In this document: positions 17,457 to 25,992 of the stretch, piece after piece
Numbering within the stretch: position 1 is the first letter of the stretch
Layout: each line of letters opens with the position of its first letter
NCBI RefSeq assembly: GCF_014207845.1
Contig: NZ_JACHLC010000006.1
Span: 84,993-148,992 of the forward strand
Direction of reading: 5' to 3'
Length of the DNA stretch: 64,000 bases
Origin: Chryseobacterium shigense
GTDB taxonomy: Bacteria > Bacteroidota > Bacteroidia > Flavobacteriales > Weeksellaceae
The notes under the pieces: model-generated
Seen by the model: the letters and a program-made list of their open reading frames with translations, nothing else
The model's database searches: none
Told to the model about the DNA's origin: nothing
Position numbers and translations under genes: made by a program

Positions 17457-18302
17457 ATGGAAAAACTGGAACTTATCACAAAAGACTATATACCTTTGGC
17501 GGTTCACCTTTTCAGGCCTGATAAAAGCAACGGAAAGCTGCTTCTCATCAATTCTGCAACAGGGGTAAAACAGCAGGTCTATTTCTCGTTTGCCCGTTTC
17601 TTTTCAGAACATGGGTTTACAGTTATTTCCTATGATTACAGGGGAATCGGGCTTTCAAAACCGAAAAATATGAAAGGTTTCAAGGCTTCCATGAGAATCT
17701 GGGGTTCTGAAGATTATAAAACGCTGACCCGGTATATCAAAACAGAATTTCCGGAATATAAAAAATACTGCCTGGGGCATTCTGTAGGTGCGCTGATTCT
17801 TGGAATGAATGAAGATTCAACCATGTTTGATGAATTCGTTTTTGTGGGAACCCAGAATGCATTTGTAGGAAACCTGAAATTCAGGACCAAAGTAGAAGCT
17901 TATCTCGGATTTGGAATTGCCCAGCCACTAACTACCGGATTGTTAGGCTATTTCCCCGCCAATTGGTTTGGACTTGGAGAAAGTCTTCCAAAAAATTGTG
18001 CATATGACTGGAGAACCTTAATTTTAAACAGGAAATCAACCAACAGACTGTTGGAGAAAATTGATGACTATTCTAAAAATTTGACCCAGAAAGTGTTTGT
18101 AATCCGGGCGGAAGATGATGTGTGGCTGACAGAAAAAGGAGTATTAAGCCTTTTAAACAATACATATCCCAACCTTAAGCCTTCCTACAGGCTGGTAAAA
18201 ATATCCGAATCTGACCAGAAAGAAATAGGACATGTCAATTTTTTTAGAAGCTATAATAAAAAACTCTGGAACATTATTTTAAACGAATTGACAGATCAAT
18301 GA
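17457..18302 (+). CDS. Alpha/beta hydrolase
   Basis: A 281-residue serine hydrolase-fold protein. The nucleophile elbow GHSVG is near residue 109. An oxyanion-side NSATG follows beta strand 3, DYRGIGLS is typical of the fold, the acid residue is likely in RAEDDVW (near 222), and the histidine in GHVNFF (near 262). No signal peptide is present, so it is cytoplasmic. It overlaps the following HD-domain gene by 4 bases (ATGA), so the two are co-translated. The substrate is unknown. Confidence 0.85.
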   Translation: MEKLELITKDYIPLAVHLFRPDKSNGKLLLINSATGVKQQVYFSFARFFSEHGFTVISYDYRGIGLSKPKNMKGFKASMRIWGSEDYKTLTRYIKTEFPEYKKYCLGHSVGALILGMNEDSTMFDEFVFVGTQNAFVGNLKFRTKVEAYLGFGIAQPLTTGLLGYFPANWFGLGESLPKNCAYDWRTLILNRKSTNRLLEKIDDYSKNLTQKVFVIRAEDDVWLTEKGVLSLLNNTYPNLKPSYRLVKISESDQKEIGHVNFFRSYNKKLWNIILNELTDQ

Positions 18303-18943
18303 AGAGTACAATTGAAAACACCGTAGAATTTGTAAAGAAAAAATTGGAAGGCGCTGAAGCAGGACATGACTGGTACCACATTGAAAGGGTATGGAAACTG
18401 TCGAAAAAAATTGCAGAAACAGAAAACTGTAATCAGGATGTGGTAGAATTTTCTGCGCTGTTACACGATATTGCTGACCCAAAGTTTCATAACGGAGATG
18501 AAACTATAGCCCCGAAAATTGCAGGAGAATTTCTGGAAGAACAGCAGGTTCCTGAAGATATAATCGAAAAGGTATTATTCATTATTAAAAATATTTCGTT
18601 TAAAAACAGAGGCGAGTTGCCGGCTGAGCTGCCTGTTGAACTTAAAATTGTTCAGGATGCAGACCGTATAGATGCTATCGGGGCTATTGGGATTGGAAGG
18701 ACCTTTAATTTCGGAGGCTTTAAAAATAACCTCATGTATGATCCTGAAATTAAGCCCAGCCTGAATATGTCCAAAGATGAGTATAAAAAATCCAACGGCA
18801 CAACAATTAATCATTTCTATGAAAAGCTCCTGCTTTTAAAAGATATGATGAATACCCAAAAAGGAAAAGAGTTGGCCCAGGAAAGACACGATTATATGCT
18901 TGGATTCCTTGACCAGTTTTACAAAGAATGGAATGTAGATTAA
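18299..18943 (+). CDS. HD-domain phosphohydrolase (YedJ-like)
   Basis: Metal-dependent phosphohydrolase of the HD superfamily. Ligand residues are visible: H23 and H27 in GHDWYHIERV, the HD pair in LLHDIAD (near 60) and a distal aspartate in VQDADRIDAIGAIGIGR (near 120). Length (214 residues) and the C-terminal helical part match the YedJ/YpgQ-type single-domain proteins, some of which hydrolyse nucleotides. It is translationally coupled to the alpha/beta hydrolase. Confidence 0.88.
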   Translation: MKSTIENTVEFVKKKLEGAEAGHDWYHIERVWKLSKKIAETENCNQDVVEFSALLHDIADPKFHNGDETIAPKIAGEFLEEQQVPEDIIEKVLFIIKNISFKNRGELPAELPVELKIVQDADRIDAIGAIGIGRTFNFGGFKNNLMYDPEIKPSLNMSKDEYKKSNGTTINHFYEKLLLLKDMMNTQKGKELAQERHDYMLGFLDQFYKEWNVD

Positions 18944-18969
18944 CATTCCCCTGAAAAATCTTAAATCAG

Positions 18970-18977
18970 TATCTTTG
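18970..18977 (+). promoter_or_regulatory. TAnnTTTG box immediately before a small membrane protein gene
   Basis: TATCTTTG ends only 4 bases before the ATG at 18982, so a transcript from here would be leaderless or nearly so. Confidence 0.55.
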
Positions 18978-18981
18978 CAGT

Positions 18982-19572
18982 ATGGTATTTATCATTTTTG
19001 TTATCTTCTGGGCTTGTGTTCTTTCTCTGGTTTTATATAAAGTAGAATCAGGAAGGATGGCAAAATGGGCAAAGCTGTTTCGCATTCTTACGGTAGTTTT
19101 TTCAATTTCAACTTTTACGTATTGGTTTATTAAAAAAAGTGCGGTAAGTTTTGTAGACAATTCGGTGGGGCTGCAGGTTGTTAATAAACTTCCCCAGACA
19201 CTGGATTTTTACCTTATAAAAGTGGATACCGCTCAGAACGGCAACCTGGAACCTAAACATATCGGAAAAATCCGTCCGGAATATTACAGGATAGAGTATC
19301 TCAAAATGGATCAGTCTGATGAATACTGGATCATAGGATATCTGGGTAAAAAGAATATGGTTTACTTTTCCCAGCACGCTGTTCCGAATAAAAATATCGA
19401 CCAGATAGTGGAAGTTCAGAATTATATCAACCAAAGTGTAAAACTTTCGGAAACCGCAAAAAAGCAGGTTGAAGCTTATAATTATGAAAATGCAAAACTG
19501 GGAATCTGGGTTACTTTAGACTTTCTTCTGCTTTTCCTGAACCTTGTACTGCTACTGAGAAAAAACAAATAA
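18982..19572 (+). CDS. Unknown small membrane protein
   Basis: The family is not recognised. The 196-residue product has hydrophobic segments at residues 1-20, about 34-52 and about 173-192, with a soluble loop of about 120 residues between the second and third. Charge distribution puts that loop probably outside the cytoplasm. The start codon is 4 bases from a TATCTTTG promoter box, so either the mRNA is leaderless or translation starts at the methionine at residue 26. A strong hairpin follows the gene. Confidence 0.7.
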   Translation: MVFIIFVIFWACVLSLVLYKVESGRMAKWAKLFRILTVVFSISTFTYWFIKKSAVSFVDNSVGLQVVNKLPQTLDFYLIKVDTAQNGNLEPKHIGKIRPEYYRIEYLKMDQSDEYWIIGYLGKKNMVYFSQHAVPNKNIDQIVEVQNYINQSVKLSETAKKQVEAYNYENAKLGIWVTLDFLLLFLNLVLLLRKNK

Positions 19573-19574
19573 AC

Positions 19575-19618
19575 AATGAGCGGTAGGTAATATATTTAAA
19601 AATTACTTACTGCTCATT
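19575..19618. repeat. 17-bp inverted repeat (hairpin) between convergent genes
   Basis: Arms 19575-19591 and 19602-19618 pair over 17 bases with two G-U pairs. The arm sequence (AATGAGC-GTA-GTAAT) is repeat-like. It lacks a proper T-run, so it is either a weak bidirectional terminator or a dispersed repeat. Confidence 0.55.
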
Positions 19619-19626
19619 ACTTATAC

Positions 19627-19857
19627 TTATGGATAGTCAAGGATCTGCATAATTTTTTCTTTGAACTCTTCCGGACAGCTTTTTACCAGCTTATCTTTAT
19701 TCTGTTTGTTTATCTGATGGGGTTCCAGCCATTCCGTACGGTTTACGCTCAGGCTATGATTGTCATAAACCCTTTTTATTTTATGGTCCTCATAAAATGT
19801 ATATTCGTCACCAAGCCAGTTGCTGGCAATGCTGATTGTGCAAATTTCTTTTTCCAT
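19627..19857 (-). CDS. Small hypothetical protein
   Basis: A 76-residue soluble protein with no recognised domain (start MEKEICTISIASNWLG). It has a good frame, a plausible ATG start and a convergent position relative to the membrane protein gene. Its charged, globular composition argues for a real gene rather than a chance frame, but there is no functional hint. Confidence 0.55.
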   Translation of the reverse strand: MEKEICTISIASNWLGDEYTFYEDHKIKRVYDNHSLSVNRTEWLEPHQINKQNKDKLVKSCPEEFKEKIMQILDYP

Positions 19858-19984
19858 GGCATTTGTATTTAAAATACCGTGCTCTTTTTATGAACAGCAG
19901 TTATATCCTAAATTACTAAATTTTTTCAACAAAAACAGCTTTTTTGCAGGATTTATTGAAAAATGGAATGTATTTTCATTACTG

Positions 19985-20875
19985 TTAGAATAATGTTCCG
20001 TTATTATCAGTAGCCATTTGCGGAATATGAATATCTGTTTTCCACTCTTCATTCATCTTTTTGATGAAGTAGGCAGATAATAGGGGAGATGCTTTTTCAA
20101 TATTCTGATGCACAAAGAAATAGACATTCTGAAGACCTTCTTTTTTCCACTTTGTCAAATGCTGCATCCAGTCATCCAGCCTGTTGTAATCACTTTCTGC
20201 ATTGGCACCTACATATCTTATAAAGGCGTTGGGTGTGGTAAGGCGCATATGAAGCATATCCCTTCTTCCTGCGGTGTCTACTATAATATTTGTAATATGA
20301 TGAGTTTCGAAAAGCTCACAGGTTGTATTGAAAATCTCTTCGTCAGTAAACCATTCGGTATTGCGGAGCTCAATGGCCAGGGGAACTTCTTTAGGCCAGT
20401 CTTTCACAAATTTCTCCAGTCTGTCATAATCCTTAGGTTTGAAATTATCATGAAGCTGTAGAAAAGCCATGCCTAATTTCTGGTCAAAGTTCATAACAGC
20501 TGATGCAAATTGGGTAACCGGTTCTGTTACATCAATCAGTCTTCTGAAATGAGAAACAGTATTCGTGATCTTTGGGAAAAACTTAAAATTATCGGGCGTT
20601 TTTTCTTTCCAGACTGCCACCTGTTCAGGGGTAGGCATTCCGTAGAAAGTGGCATTCAGTTCAATAGAATTAAATTGTTTGGCGTAGTAGGTAAGCTCAT
20701 CTTTGGTTCCTTTAGGATAAAATCCTTTAAGATCGGTTTTATTCCATTTTGCACATCCGATGGAAATATTTTCAAGTCCTTTTTTATTCTGGTTCAAAAT
20801 TTCCTTAGTTCTGGAATGATCTTTAGGAAGCGTGAAATCTATTTTCGACGGGTCTTCTACTTGTCCGAATTTCAT
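19985..20875 (-). CDS. DUF72 protein (YecE family)
   Basis: A 296-residue protein of the DUF72/YecE family, a TIM-barrel-like fold of unknown activity. Diagnostic segments are IGCAKW near residue 39, YAKQFNSIELNATFYGMPTPEQV near 65, FKFFPKITNTVSH near 97, and AIELRNTEWF near 165. It lacks a signal peptide. It is transcribed alone from a TATATTTG box 31 bases upstream. Confidence 0.9.
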   Translation of the reverse strand: MKFGQVEDPSKIDFTLPKDHSRTKEILNQNKKGLENISIGCAKWNKTDLKGFYPKGTKDELTYYAKQFNSIELNATFYGMPTPEQVAVWKEKTPDNFKFFPKITNTVSHFRRLIDVTEPVTQFASAVMNFDQKLGMAFLQLHDNFKPKDYDRLEKFVKDWPKEVPLAIELRNTEWFTDEEIFNTTCELFETHHITNIIVDTAGRRDMLHMRLTTPNAFIRYVGANAESDYNRLDDWMQHLTKWKKEGLQNVYFFVHQNIEKASPLLSAYFIKKMNEEWKTDIHIPQMATDNNGTLF

Positions 20876-20905
20876 AGCTGAATTTTTAAGAATTTAACTT
20901 TTAAA

Positions 20906-20913
20906 CAAATATA
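20906..20913 (-). promoter_or_regulatory. Promoter box of the DUF72 gene
   Basis: TATATTTG on the minus strand, 31 bases before the ATG at 20875. Confidence 0.55.
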
Positions 20914-20916
20914 AAA

Positions 20917-20945
20917 CAAAAACCATAGAAATTTCTATGGTTTTG
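20917..20945 (-). terminator. Terminator of the T9SS leucine-rich protein gene
   Basis: AAAACCATAGAAA and TTTCTATGGTTTT are perfectly complementary, with essentially no loop beyond the central bases, 20 bases after the stop codon. The A/T ends allow use in both directions. Confidence 0.75.
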
Positions 20946-20964
20946 TTGTTTAAAATGTTTGGAA

Positions 20965-22932
20965 TTAATCCTTTATTATTTTCTTTGATATTTCTTTTTC
21001 TCCTGCTGTTATTTTAATTGTATAAACTCCATTCGGGTAAGGAGATAAATCAATTCTGACTAAGTTTTGGCTGGAATTCCAATTTGATATTATTTTCCCC
21101 TGCCCATCAAATAATTTTATATTTTTAATGATATCCGAAGATTTTACTTGAATGAAATCTTTTGCTGGGTTAGGAGAAATTGTGATGTCGGTTTTTGTTA
21201 ATAAATTATCTATTGTCTTTAAAACACCCCCTCCACAATTGGCAGTGAAAGCAATATTGGGAAATGTATTTTGTAGCTGGACTAATTGTGCTGCATCTAC
21301 ACACATAGACAGATTACTGTTGTTATTGGAAAAATAAGCATTTTCTACAGAGCCGTTTTTGATATTTGCATAAGTAAGATTGGCATTACTATTAAGATTA
21401 AGAGAATTAAGTACAATACAGTCGGATGCAATAAGTTCCATGATTTTTGTATTGGTAACGGTCAGGTTTTGAAGCGCTGTACACTGTAATATATTTAAAG
21501 TGTTCAGGTTTGAAAAAGAAGGAATTGTAGAACTGTCAGGAGGGAGATTTAAAGTTTGTAGGGCTGAACAGTTCTGTAGATTTAAACTTTTCAAATTAAA
21601 ATTTCCATTGATCTGTAAATCAGTTAATGCAATACAATTTTGTGCAGTGATACTTTGTAAATCAAAATGAGAAGCAGACGATAAGCCGGACTGAATAATT
21701 ATATCTGATTTCAGAGTATTAAGATTGGCCAGATTACTCACATTTAAGGTCGTCATGTATCCGCACGAATTAGTAATGTCAATTTTTTGTAAAGCAGTTG
21801 CTGCGGTGAAATTAACAGTATTGGTAATAGGCTGGTTAAAAGCTTTTAATACTTTAAGTTTTGGCAAACCTGAAAGATTCAGAGAAGTGAGATCACCAAA
21901 ATAGGTCGTTGAATTAGTATAATAAACATTCCTGTTATAAAACGAACAGTCAAGTTCTTCCAGATTAATCAGTCCGGCTGTTGAAAAATTAACAGTTGGT
22001 GAGTTAAGCCCTTTTATTTTTTTCAAAGAAGTACAGCCATTTAAATTAACTGATGTAAAATAAGCTCCTGTGGTATTATAATGATCCGTATCTGCAACAA
22101 TTTCCTCAAGATTGGTACAGTTGTTGGCAATCAGTTCAATATTCTGATTAATGTAATTTGGTGCACTAGCTCCTGTGTTTCCTAAAATTGATATTTTTGT
22201 AATGCTGTTAAGATTGGGAACAGATATTTTCTTTAAAAATTTGCAGGAATTGAATGTTAAAGTACTGATACTTGAATTTTCAATATATATTTCCGTCAGC
22301 TCGGCCAGATCAATAATTGCATTACCATTAATTTGTGTACAGTTCTTTATTTTCAAAACATTCTCATCTGTTGACCATGGATTAAGAGAACTTTGATAGG
22401 CTATTATATCTGCAATATTCTGAATCCCTGAGCAGCTATCAAACGAAAGATTGATCGGAGACGGAATATACTGCCCTGGCTGGTTAGCATCATAATAATG
22501 TGGTCTTCCTTTTACCTTTCTTATTTTGCTATTGTTAATAAAACTGATATTGGCCGATTTTGTAATCTCAATATATAATTCTTCTACATTTGGGAAAAGC
22601 AATGCATCAGTGATTCCATCAGGTAAATGGCTGTTATAATAAGCCAGATTGATGTTATTTATATCGCTTGGGTCGCCATTGGGATCAATATACATTTGAT
22701 TAGGATCCTGATTTATCGAAAGTATTTTTACCTGCTGCGCCTCCGAAACCTGAATTTCCCCATCTCCGTTTGTATCTACGGCAATAGGATTTCCGTTGGC
22801 ATCCTTTGTAATATCATTGCTTGTAGCGGAGCTTAAAATTAAAGCTTTAAACTTAGAATCTGTAAAATTTAAATTTTGAGAGTAAGCCACAGAAAAGCAG
22901 CTTACCGATAAGGTAAGAAAGATTTTTTTCAT
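20965..22932 (-). CDS. T9SS-secreted leucine-rich protein with type A sorting domain
   Basis: A 655-residue surface or secreted protein. The signal peptide ends near AYSQN. An EF-hand-like calcium loop (DTNGDGEIQVSEA, near residue 53) follows. The middle 450 residues are irregular leucine-rich repeats (NCTNLEEIVAD, GLINLEELDCSF, CTALQNLTVTN). The last 75 residues are a type IX secretion type A sorting domain (ISPNPAKDFI, then LSPYPNGVYTIKI and KKIIKD). It should cross the outer membrane through the T9SS and be anchored or released. The ligand is unknown. It is monocistronic, with a TATTTTTG promoter and a palindromic terminator. Confidence 0.93.
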   Translation of the reverse strand: MKKIFLTLSVSCFSVAYSQNLNFTDSKFKALILSSATSNDITKDANGNPIAVDTNGDGEIQVSEAQQVKILSINQDPNQMYIDPNGDPSDINNINLAYYNSHLPDGITDALLFPNVEELYIEITKSANISFINNSKIRKVKGRPHYYDANQPGQYIPSPINLSFDSCSGIQNIADIIAYQSSLNPWSTDENVLKIKNCTQINGNAIIDLAELTEIYIENSSISTLTFNSCKFLKKISVPNLNSITKISILGNTGASAPNYINQNIELIANNCTNLEEIVADTDHYNTTGAYFTSVNLNGCTSLKKIKGLNSPTVNFSTAGLINLEELDCSFYNRNVYYTNSTTYFGDLTSLNLSGLPKLKVLKAFNQPITNTVNFTAATALQKIDITNSCGYMTTLNVSNLANLNTLKSDIIIQSGLSSASHFDLQSITAQNCIALTDLQINGNFNLKSLNLQNCSALQTLNLPPDSSTIPSFSNLNTLNILQCTALQNLTVTNTKIMELIASDCIVLNSLNLNSNANLTYANIKNGSVENAYFSNNNSNLSMCVDAAQLVQLQNTFPNIAFTANCGGGVLKTIDNLLTKTDITISPNPAKDFIQVKSSDIIKNIKLFDGQGKIISNWNSSQNLVRIDLSPYPNGVYTIKITAGEKEISKKIIKD

Positions 22933-22992
22933 TTAATTGTGTTTTTTATATTGAAACTATAATTCTAATTCTTATGAATTAATTTAATTGTG

Positions 22993-23000
22993 CAAAAATA
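22993..23000 (-). promoter_or_regulatory. Promoter box of the T9SS leucine-rich protein gene
   Basis: TATTTTTG on the minus strand, 61 bases before the ATG. Confidence 0.5.
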
Positions 23001-23037
23001 TTTTTTTTTTTGAAAAAGACACATTTTTATATAAAAC

Positions 23038-23063
23038 AAAACCGTAGAAGCTTCTACGGTTTT
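23038..23063 (-). terminator. Terminator of the lectin-like gene
   Basis: A perfect 26-base palindrome with AAAACCGTAGAAG as its half. It lies 33 bases after the stop codon. Confidence 0.75.
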
Positions 23064-23096
23064 ATCAATTTGTAATTAAATTAATTTGTCTTTATC

Positions 23097-24665
23097 TTAT
23101 TTTACACCCTGTGTTACCATCTTGTTCGAAATAACAGAATAGATACAACCGGTTGTTTTTAAACTAACAGTAATTGTACCCGGAACAGATCGGTAGGCAG
23201 TATCGCCGTAAGGTTCAATAATCTTTCCGTTTGAATCTTTTACAGTTCTTCCTTTAACAGAATACGTCATAGTTGCTGTTCCTGTAAATCCGCTTGAAGG
23301 ATTGAAAGTAACAATACCATTAGCTTTATTGTAAGTCCAGGTTCCCTGTGGAGTTACTTTTTTGCGGTACAGTGTAAGATCCGTATCACTGGTTTTTGTA
23401 AAACTGAAGGTTGAATAATCTATATTGGCATTGCTCGCTGTTGGCGGAGTAGTAATGCTGATTGCTCCTTTGTAAGCTATGTCGTTATTGAACACCGGGA
23501 TATTTACCGGTTGGAACTTACAGGTAGAAGTTACATCGTCATTCGTAACAGCAGCATACGGAAGGGTCAGTTTCACATTTCTGATGATATGTTGCTGAAA
23601 AGCTCCCCCTGTAGCGGCTGCAAAACCAAGTTTCAAAACAGCCGGAACCGTTGCATCCAGAGTTTGGGCGGTAGCAGCTCCTTCAGTGTCTGAAGTGTTA
23701 AAGTCAGTCGTTTGCGGATTTGCATTTTCAGTATAAGGAACCGAAGTTTTATAGTGGTAATAATTGATTACGTTGATAGGCGTTCCGTTTTGGGCGGTCT
23801 GGATATCCACTTTTATATCAAATCCGTCCGTTGTGGTTGGAGTTGTAAAATGGGGAATCAGGTCAAGATATACCTTTCTGAGCTCTCCGGAATTATTCCT
23901 GAGGTCAAATAAAGTGGGAAGCGAATTGGAAGTCGCCAGATAACTTCTGTCGGTTTGCAGTATTCTGCCTACTGCACCGGAATTGCTTAAGGTAGAACGT
24001 GTAACCAATACAGGATAACCTGTATATCCTAATCCTAAACCGTTTGAATTGATGGCAGCACCTCTTGCCCCTCTTAAGGTAACATGGCTTGTTGCCTCGC
24101 CCCAGGTTACTCCTGATATACCATTGATTCTGGATTCACCCTGAAAACGTTTAGATTTGAAATTCCCGAACTCATCCAAAGCAATCCCCAGGTAAGCCCC
24201 CGATAAACCTGCTTTCCTTTGACTTGCGTAAGTATTCTGTGTTCTGTTATAAGAATACCCGATACCCGCACCCGGTGCTCCAATGGTAGGACTTGCTACT
24301 GACCCGTCGTAAAGGAAAAAAGATAAACCGTCTCCATAAGTACTGCCTAATGGTGTACCGTTTTTCATATCATATTCAAATTCAACATGAAGCCCGTTTA
24401 CTGAAGTGAAGGTTCTTCCGTTGATAAACAATCCTCCGAACTGTCCTGAGCTGGCAGGAGTAAGCTGTACTCCCGTAGAAGTATGGGACGCACTTCCCTG
24501 TATGGTAAGTTCAGATGCTGAAGAAGCATTCATTAACGAACTTGAATAGGAATAGAACCCGTAAATACTTGCTACTTCAGTACTGTCTGTCTGAGCATAC
24601 ATGAAGTTGGTAAGCATTATGAAAACCAGGCTCATCAGAGATAACCCTTTAAAATTCTTTTTCAT
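23097..24665 (-). CDS. Secreted legume-lectin-like protein
   Basis: A 522-residue exported protein with signal peptide (to YAQTD). Residues about 35-370 resemble an L-type (legume) lectin/concanavalin fold: FEYDMKNGTP, GDGLSFFLYDGS near 112 and ALDEFGNF near 162 are the sugar- and metal-binding style motifs. After TSTCKFQPVNIPVFNND (near 380) comes an Ig-like or CshA-type segment typical of Bacteroidota adhesins. There is no type IX sorting domain, so its final location is unclear. It is 6 bases downstream of the 'QVGI' gene and surely in one operon with it. Confidence 0.8.
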   Translation of the reverse strand: MKKNFKGLSLMSLVFIMLTNFMYAQTDSTEVASIYGFYSYSSSLMNASSASELTIQGSASHTSTGVQLTPASSGQFGGLFINGRTFTSVNGLHVEFEYDMKNGTPLGSTYGDGLSFFLYDGSVASPTIGAPGAGIGYSYNRTQNTYASQRKAGLSGAYLGIALDEFGNFKSKRFQGESRINGISGVTWGEATSHVTLRGARGAAINSNGLGLGYTGYPVLVTRSTLSNSGAVGRILQTDRSYLATSNSLPTLFDLRNNSGELRKVYLDLIPHFTTPTTTDGFDIKVDIQTAQNGTPINVINYYHYKTSVPYTENANPQTTDFNTSDTEGAATAQTLDATVPAVLKLGFAAATGGAFQQHIIRNVKLTLPYAAVTNDDVTSTCKFQPVNIPVFNNDIAYKGAISITTPPTASNANIDYSTFSFTKTSDTDLTLYRKKVTPQGTWTYNKANGIVTFNPSSGFTGTATMTYSVKGRTVKDSNGKIIEPYGDTAYRSVPGTITVSLKTTGCIYSVISNKMVTQGVK

Positions 24666-24671
24666 GGCTGC

Positions 24672-25244
24672 TTATTTTACAACAAATACAATGTTGATGA
24701 AAGATGCTGAAGTGGCATTTGATAAAACATCGTAACTTAATACGCCCGAGCTGCTGATGCTGTTTATTTTGAAAACAGAAGTATCATAACCCGTTACATA
24801 GTAGTACAGATCTGTTGCATTTGGAAAAAACGGAATTGTAGCCGGAGCCGATGCACTTCTTGCATTGGCAGGTACATTAGAAAACTGGTTTTTGTACAAA
24901 GTATACAGATCTTTTGTTTGTCCCGTTGCTGGGGTAGTTGTATCAAAAACTACACTCGGCATGTAGAAAAATTTGGCTACATACGGAGATAAACATACCC
25001 AGTCCGGAGCAGCAGGAGTTCCTACATTTTGGCTGATACATTTTTTGTTGGTATCAAAAATAACCAGTCCTGTAGCGGGATTTGTAACTGTTGCAAGGTT
25101 GCTGACTCTCGGTAAAAGAACTCCCTTGGAAGTACTTGTGATATCTAAAACGGAACTTGTGTCAGGTGTTGATGTGTTAATACCCACCTGTGCGGTAATG
25201 GTGCAAAAAGCCATTACCAAAACTAAAGTGATAATTTTGTGCAT
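24672..25244 (-). CDS. Exported protein with Bacteroidota 'QVGI' head
   Basis: A 190-residue exported protein. After the signal peptide comes AQVGINTSTPDTSSVLDI, then STSKGVLLPRVS, a head found on many Bacteroidota surface proteins. Then follow a short GLVIFDTNKKC segment and a C-terminal beta-rich domain without a recognised family. It is the first gene of a two-gene operon with the lectin-like protein. The same head begins the three collar-like genes upstream, so this gene belongs to the same surface block. Confidence 0.75.
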   Translation of the reverse strand: MHKIITLVLVMAFCTITAQVGINTSTPDTSSVLDITSTSKGVLLPRVSNLATVTNPATGLVIFDTNKKCISQNVGTPAAPDWVCLSPYVAKFFYMPSVVFDTTTPATGQTKDLYTLYKNQFSNVPANARSASAPATIPFFPNATDLYYYVTGYDTSVFKINSISSSGVLSYDVLSNATSASFINIVFVVK

Positions 25245-25992
25245 TTTCGAAATAATTTTTTTTGTGTTTGTTCTATTAACAAATTTCCTGCCAATAGAAG
25301 ATTAATTGTTCAATTTGTATTTTTTATTTATTTTATATTGCTAATGAAATGTATTTATAATTAATTAAAAAATAAAAAAACTTCATTAGATTTAAATTTT
25401 TCATTTAGTGATTTGACCAGAGTTGTTTTCTATATGTTTTCTTCTCTGTTTGAATATTGTAGCATTCCATGTTTGTTTTGTGTTTTTATGAATGCTTTAT
25501 AATTTTTAATAATTGAAAAATGTATTATTTTAATTAATTCTTTACTTTTAATGAAAAATAATTAATATCTGAAATTATGTGAGATTTATTTAATTATATT
25601 GGTTTAATGTATAATTAAATAAAATTTTTAAGGCTCTTTTTGTGTTAATTTGAATAATAGATTTTCAATTTTTTTTATCATTGCTTTACTTGAAGAGTGT
25701 TTTTACTTAATAAATTTTAAACAAATGTATGTAAAAATATATTATGATAATAACCAAAGACCTGTGTTATAAGGACTTGATTCACTATTATGGGAGTGAG
25801 GAGCGAATATTTTCAGTGTTAATGAACGATTACAGCAAAATTAAATTTCAAAATCATAAATGTTAAAATTTGTTAAAATTTAATTATTAAATGATTTCGT
25901 CCTGTTTTTTCATCCAAAATGAAAAAAGCCATAGATATCCTATGGCCTGGTATAGTTTATTTTTATTACAATTCTTTTAGATAATAGCAGTC
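25245..25992. other. 748-bp AT-rich intergenic region
   Basis: No gene is seen. The stretch is very AT-rich. It contains a TACATTTG box on the minus strand (25729-25722), about 480 bases before the 'QVGI' gene, and the terminator of the collar-like operon at its right end. If that box is used, the downstream operon has an unusually long leader. Confidence 0.6.
25922..25946 (-). terminator. Terminator of the collar-like operon
   Basis: GCCATAGGATATCTATGGC on the minus strand is a near-perfect palindrome followed by six T. Confidence 0.8.
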
